DNA from: Candidatus Bathyarchaeota archaeon | GTDB taxonomy: Archaea > Thermoproteota > Bathyarchaeia > TCS64 | Direction of reading: 5' to 3' | Assembly: GCA_013619005.1 (NCBI GenBank) | Contig: JABXKY010000062.1 | Span: forward strand, 1-7,972 | Length of the DNA stretch: 7,972 bases | In this document: piece by piece, positions 5,247 to 7,972 of the stretch | How positions within the stretch are numbered: the first letter of the stretch is position 1 | Layout of the letters: the number at the start of each line of letters is the position of its first letter | Position numbers and translations under genes: made by a program | Notes under the pieces: model-generated | What the model was told of the DNA's origin: nothing | Databases searched by the model: none | Seen by the model: only the letters and a program-made list of their open reading frames with translations

Positions 5247-5717
5247 ATGAACAGGGACCTGGAAAAACTGAGAGCCATAGCGGACTACCAGTTCGGTTAC
5301 GGTGCTGGAGCAGCCCTTTTCCCCGACGAGTCCAAGGTGGAGTACAGTAAGAACACCGGCAGACCGAGGCACGTCTTCCTCGGTGACACCCTGCTGGCCA
5401 ACTACAGGCCCAACGATGCGCTGTTCACCATTACGATCGCCGGGGCCGAGAGAATCATAGAGGGCGTCGAGGACTTTGACCAGCACGTGGTGGTCGTCGA
5501 TGATGTCATCGAGTTCATCGAGCAGGGAAAAAACCTGTTCTCAAGGCACGTCAAGGAAGTCGGGGCAGGTATCAAGCCCGGCCAGGAAGCCATAATCCTG
5601 GACCCTGAAGGAAAAGTGGCCGCCGTGGGCAAGGTCATCCTGACTAGGGATGAGATGCTGAGGTTCAAAACCGGTGTAGCTATAAAAACGAGAAGGGGAA
5701 GAAAGAGGCACAGGTAG
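5247..5717 (+). CDS. Detached C2-PUA subunit of archaeosine transglycosylase
   Basis: This 156-aa protein matches the C-terminal C2 and PUA (C3) domains found fused in full-length archaeal TgtA. The C2 domain (about residues 1-72) carries the IADYQFGYGAG and ANYRPNDALFTITIAGAERI segments. The PUA domain (about 80-154) carries VVVDDVIEFIEQGKNLFSRHV, IKPGQEAIILDPEGKVAAVGKV and EMLRFKTGVAIKTRRG. In full-length enzymes these modules grip the tRNA acceptor stem and CCA end. The catalytic gene in this window ends without them, so this protein very probably supplies them in trans. It finishes with a strongly basic tail (RRGRKRHR), suited to RNA contact. The ATG at 5247 fits a leaderless mRNA from the TATA box at 5216-5224. 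An alternative is a general PUA-domain RNA-binding protein acting with other modification enzymes. Confidence 0.88.
   Translation: MNRDLEKLRAIADYQFGYGAGAALFPDESKVEYSKNTGRPRHVFLGDTLLANYRPNDALFTITIAGAERIIEGVEDFDQHVVVVDDVIEFIEQGKNLFSRHVKEVGAGIKPGQEAIILDPEGKVAAVGKVILTRDEMLRFKTGVAIKTRRGRKRHR
5684..5688 (-). terminator. Possible oligo-T site for mtd inside the PUA gene
   Basis: Past the mtd stop, the minus strand runs through a pyrimidine-rich stretch and reaches T5 about 30 nt downstream. With only 1 nt between the convergent genes, mtd must terminate within the antisense of the PUA gene; this is the first T5 available. Weak evidence. Confidence 0.25.
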
Positions 5718-5718
5718 C

Positions 5719-6546
5719 CTACTTATCGAACTTGTCCCACAGGCCCACTTTTCTGCGCCTGTTACCCTTGCTGAAGTGGGCCACCCTGACTACCGTGTCA
5801 TTCGCCTTCTCAAGCTCGCGGGCCTCGTCACATAGTTTGGCCGCCTGCCTGGCCGCCTCGTGGGCCGCGGTGAGCACGGGGATAGCGTCCTCCCTCTCTT
5901 TCAGCTTGAAGACCGCCTCCGTTGAGAGCTTTGCTACCTGCCTGTTGATCTCATAGGCCGCGACCGCCTTACCCTGTGCGTAGGGGTTCTGCAGATCGCT
6001 TGCAGCCAGTGCCCGCTTCTTCGTGATGACTATCCTGGGCAGCTCTGGTTTATCCCCCGCCTTGATGCTGTCGATGACCTTGTCCAGCTCAGTCTGGATG
6101 AACCTGAACGTACCCGTGACGGCAAGCGTCCTGAGAACGTCAGCGTTGAAGAGTGCCATCTCGACCGGGTCGAGGTATGCGCTCTTTGCGCTGATCATGG
6201 GGTCACCGTAGATGACCAGGTAGCCAATCTCCTCGGGGAGCTCCTTCATGTACTTCCTGGACGGCTCGTCCGAGACGAGGATAAGGGGCTTGCCCGTCTC
6301 CTCCAGCACCTTCCTCGCAGCTTTGGGGCCTTTCAGGGCGGCGTTGGGGGAGATGATGACGTAGAGGTCGCTCTCGATTCCGGCGGCCATCCTGGCCACA
6401 TCCTCGGAGTCCTCTACCTCCATGCTCACCGAACAAGAGACTACGCGCATCTTGATGTCCTTCCGGGCGCTCCTCTCGTCGAGAAGTGCCTCAATGATGA
6501 TTGTCGTACCGATGTACCCGATCTTAACGAACGTGATTGTTGTCAA
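5719..6546 (-). CDS. mtd: F420-dependent methylene-tetrahydromethanopterin dehydrogenase
   Basis: Mtd reversibly oxidises methylene-H4MPT to methenyl-H4MPT with coenzyme F420, in the cytoplasm, as part of methanogenic or oxidative C1 pathways. The 275-aa length is usual for the family. Recognisable segments are GYIGTT and LLDERS at the N terminus, ISPNAALKGPKAAR (65-78), GDPMISAKSAYLDPVEMALFNADVL (114-138), NPYAQGKAVAAYE (187-199), AAHEAARQAAKL (227-238) and ARELEKANDTV (242-252). It is divergent: the common KCGN near the N terminus reads KIGY (8-11) here, and the tail is basic (NRRRKVGLWDKFDK). The start is a rare TTG at 6546, backed by AGGTGATT (6558-6551) just upstream. Family membership is firm. 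Whether the organism is a methanogen, or uses H4MPT for oxidation or biosynthesis, cannot be told from this window. Confidence 0.9.
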   Translation of the reverse strand: MTTITFVKIGYIGTTIIIEALLDERSARKDIKMRVVSCSVSMEVEDSEDVARMAAGIESDLYVIISPNAALKGPKAARKVLEETGKPLILVSDEPSRKYMKELPEEIGYLVIYGDPMISAKSAYLDPVEMALFNADVLRTLAVTGTFRFIQTELDKVIDSIKAGDKPELPRIVITKKRALAASDLQNPYAQGKAVAAYEINRQVAKLSTEAVFKLKEREDAIPVLTAAHEAARQAAKLCDEARELEKANDTVVRVAHFSKGNRRRKVGLWDKFDK

Positions 6547-6550
6547 ACTT

Positions 6551-6558
6551 AATCACCT
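6551..6558 (-). promoter_or_regulatory. Strong Shine-Dalgarno site deciding the mtd TTG start
   Basis: AGGTGATT on the minus strand is a near-perfect complement to the archaeal 16S 3' end and ends 4 nt before the TTG at 6546. The protein then opens with the expected beta strand (TITFVKIG), and no in-frame ATG lies nearby, so the rare start codon is well supported. Confidence 0.65.
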
Positions 6559-6584
6559 AATCTGGTTAACCTACTCCCGTTCCC

Positions 6585-6598
6585 AAGATAAGTTTTCG
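6585..6598 (-). promoter_or_regulatory. BRE/TATA-like promoter of mtd
   Basis: On the minus strand CGAAAA (TFB-element-like) runs straight into CTTATCTT (TATA-like, centred near 6588). The predicted start near 6563 gives a leader of about 16 nt that includes the AGGTGATT site. The TATA box is imperfect, so this rests mostly on geometry. Confidence 0.4.
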
Positions 6599-6627
6599 GG
6601 GCAAACAAGGGGGAGAGGAAAGAGTTG

Positions 6628-6635
6628 AATATAGT
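6628..6635 (+). promoter_or_regulatory. TATA-like promoter of the M20 gene
   Basis: AATATAGT on the plus strand is centred near 6632 and predicts a start near 6657, about 6 nt before the ATG at 6663. A GGTG (6654-6657) lies 5 nt before the ATG and would be a Shine-Dalgarno site only if transcription begins slightly earlier. Weak to moderate. Confidence 0.35.
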
Positions 6636-6662
6636 ATCAGATGATGGTTAAATGGTGTTTTA

Positions 6663-7972
6663 ATGAGCAAAATTCAGAAAGAGAAGAAGACGGCGCTGGA
6701 TTTTCTCGACGACAACAGGCAGTGGCTCAGCGATTTCCACATGGAGATCTGGAACCTGGCCGAGCCTGCGTTCAGGGAGTACAGATCAGCGGCCGCATAC
6801 GTCAAGCTCCTGAGGGATGACGGCTGGACCGTCGAGGAGGGCAGCGGCGAGATGCCGACGGCCTTCTGCGCCGTTTGGGGTGAGGGAAAGCCAGTCATCG
6901 GGGGCTTCGCAGAGTACGATGCCGTACCGGGCACGAGCCAGGCAAACGTCCCGTACAAGAAGCCGAGGGACGAGAAACTCCATCCATACGCAGCAGGTCA
7001 CACGGACCCCCACAGCGCCTTGGGGGCGGGCGCCCTGTTCGGGTTCCTGGCCGCGAAACACGCCATGGAGAAGCATGGGTTAAAGGGCAAGCTGAAGCTG
7101 TTCGGAGAGCCAGCCGAGAAGGTGTGCGGCTCCAAGCCGGTCCACGCCGCCAAGGGCTACTTCGACGATTTCAACGCGTCGTTGCCCTACCATCCATCAG
7201 GTTACAACACTGTAAGGTACGAGATCAACGCGGCCAGCTACTGGAACACGCTTTACACGTTCGAGTCCGTTAACCCGGAGAACTGGTTCAGGCCCAAGAA
7301 CATACCGTTCAAGATGCTGGGGCACGCAGGCGGCAGGATGCCCGCGGCCCTGGACGCTGTCTGCCTCATGTACACTGCCACAAAGTACGTTGAGGACGCC
7401 ATGCTACCGTACACGGCCTACTGGACGCTCAACGAGTACATCATGGTGGGCGGGCAGGCCACAAGCGATAACCTCCCCCCGAGGATCGCCCAGATCCAGT
7501 ACGCCCACAGGGCACCGCTGCTGGAGATGCAGGGGCAGATATCCAAGGTGCTGGACAACACGGCCAAGGGCATCGCGCAGATAACGGGGTGCAGGGTGAC
7601 CAAGCGAATCATAGCAAGGACCAGAACAGGCCTCAGCAACATGAAGCTATCAGAGATACTCTACAGGAACCTTGAGACGGTCGGCCCACCCGTCTTCAAC
7701 GAGGAGGCCAGGGAGTTCGGGAGGAAGCTGCAGGAGAACCTGGGCTTCGAGGCCATGGAGGACCCCTTCACAGAGAACTGCCAGAAGCTCATGCCCATCG
7801 ACTACATCGACAAGGACATCAGATACCAGTTCCCGGACTGGGTGACCTATCAGGGCTCGGATGACTACGTGGCCTACCAGTGGACCGCCCCATCCACGAG
7901 GCTCAACACGGCCAACGCCACCCTCAGTAACCCCAACCCCGACAAGCCCCTGCCCATGTGGGCCAGGTTCGC
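6663..7972 (+). CDS. M20-family amidohydrolase, AbgB-like (cut by window edge)
   Basis: Residues 1-436 of a metal-dependent amidohydrolase related to aminobenzoyl-glutamate hydrolase subunit B and M20D aminoacylases; no stop before the right edge. Visible family features are EIWNLAEPAFREY (28-40), FAEYDAVPGTSQ (82-93), GHTDPHSALGAGAL (112-125), FGEPAEKVCGSKP (147-159) and LPYHPSG (174-180). In ordinary M20D members the third feature reads GHxCGH and the fourth PAEEG. Here the Cys position holds D115 and the second Glu holds K153, so the metal site differs; H113, H117, E152 and H177 remain. A dimerisation-type insert should lie at about residues 190-330. The final metal histidine would lie beyond the window. 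Likely cleaves an amide bond in a small acylated amino acid or related compound, in the cytoplasm, as no signal peptide is seen. Substrate unknown. The ATG at 6663 has GGTG 5 nt upstream. Confidence 0.85.
   Translation, partial: MSKIQKEKKTALDFLDDNRQWLSDFHMEIWNLAEPAFREYRSAAAYVKLLRDDGWTVEEGSGEMPTAFCAVWGEGKPVIGGFAEYDAVPGTSQANVPYKKPRDEKLHPYAAGHTDPHSALGAGALFGFLAAKHAMEKHGLKGKLKLFGEPAEKVCGSKPVHAAKGYFDDFNASLPYHPSGYNTVRYEINAASYWNTLYTFESVNPENWFRPKNIPFKMLGHAGGRMPAALDAVCLMYTATKYVEDAMLPYTAYWTLNEYIMVGGQATSDNLPPRIAQIQYAHRAPLLEMQGQISKVLDNTAKGIAQITGCRVTKRIIARTRTGLSNMKLSEILYRNLETVGPPVFNEEAREFGRKLQENLGFEAMEDPFTENCQKLMPIDYIDKDIRYQFPDWVTYQGSDDYVAYQWTAPSTRLNTANATLSNPNPDKPLPMWARF

Noticed and set aside
1..7972. Mobile elements, CRISPR repeats, integrase or defence genes
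   Set aside because: No spaced direct repeats, transposase motifs or defence-type domains were seen; nearly every gene is an archaeal core or metabolic family.

Overview
The window looks like a chromosomal segment of an archaeon, most probably a euryarchaeote. The evidence is the gene content: archaeosine tRNA-guanine transglycosylase, an Sm-like archaeal protein, an archaeal MBF1 factor, an AK6/Fap7-type kinase, an archaeal beta-CASP nuclease and an F420-dependent methylene-tetrahydromethanopterin dehydrogenase (Mtd). TATA boxes sit about 25 bp before predicted transcription starts, and oligo-T tracts directly follow stop codons. The split tRNA-guanine transglycosylase would fit a Thermoplasmatota- or Methanosarcina-like lineage, but I cannot place the organism more closely. 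Arginine codons lean to AGG. Coding density is high: the longest gap is about 170 nt, and no stretch over 300 nt lacks a gene.

Layout. At the left edge is the start of an MFS transporter (1-267, minus). Next on the minus strand are a beta-CASP metallo-beta-lactamase ribonuclease (320-1579), a 172-nt gap holding a promoter-like element and a strongly self-complementary RNA-like stretch, tgtA (1752-3338), and an SmAP3-like Sm protein (3397-3819). A tightly overlapping minus-strand trio follows, in transcription order MBF1-like factor, AK6-like kinase and DUF1922-like zinc ribbon (5185 down to 3886). A C2-PUA protein (5247-5717, plus) diverges from the trio and meets mtd (5719-6546, minus) tail to tail. 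An M20 amidohydrolase (6663 to the right edge, plus) diverges from mtd and is cut by the window.

How the genes fit together. Most of the window concerns RNA metabolism: tRNA modification, RNA decay, an RNA-binding ring protein, a probable ribosome-assembly kinase and a transcription/translation factor. The C2-PUA protein matches the part missing from the TgtA C terminus, so the two probably form one split enzyme, although the genes are 1.9 kb apart and on opposite strands. Mtd is the only C1 enzyme and the M20 hydrolase the only likely catabolic enzyme; their link to the rest is unclear.

The least ordinary item is the 1600-1712 region. A TATA-like box on the minus strand would start a transcript exactly at a nested stem-loop array that ends in a hairpin with a T5 run, 20 nt before the nuclease start codon. 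It could be a small RNA or a regulatory leader for the nuclease. No mobile element, CRISPR array, tRNA or rRNA was recognised.
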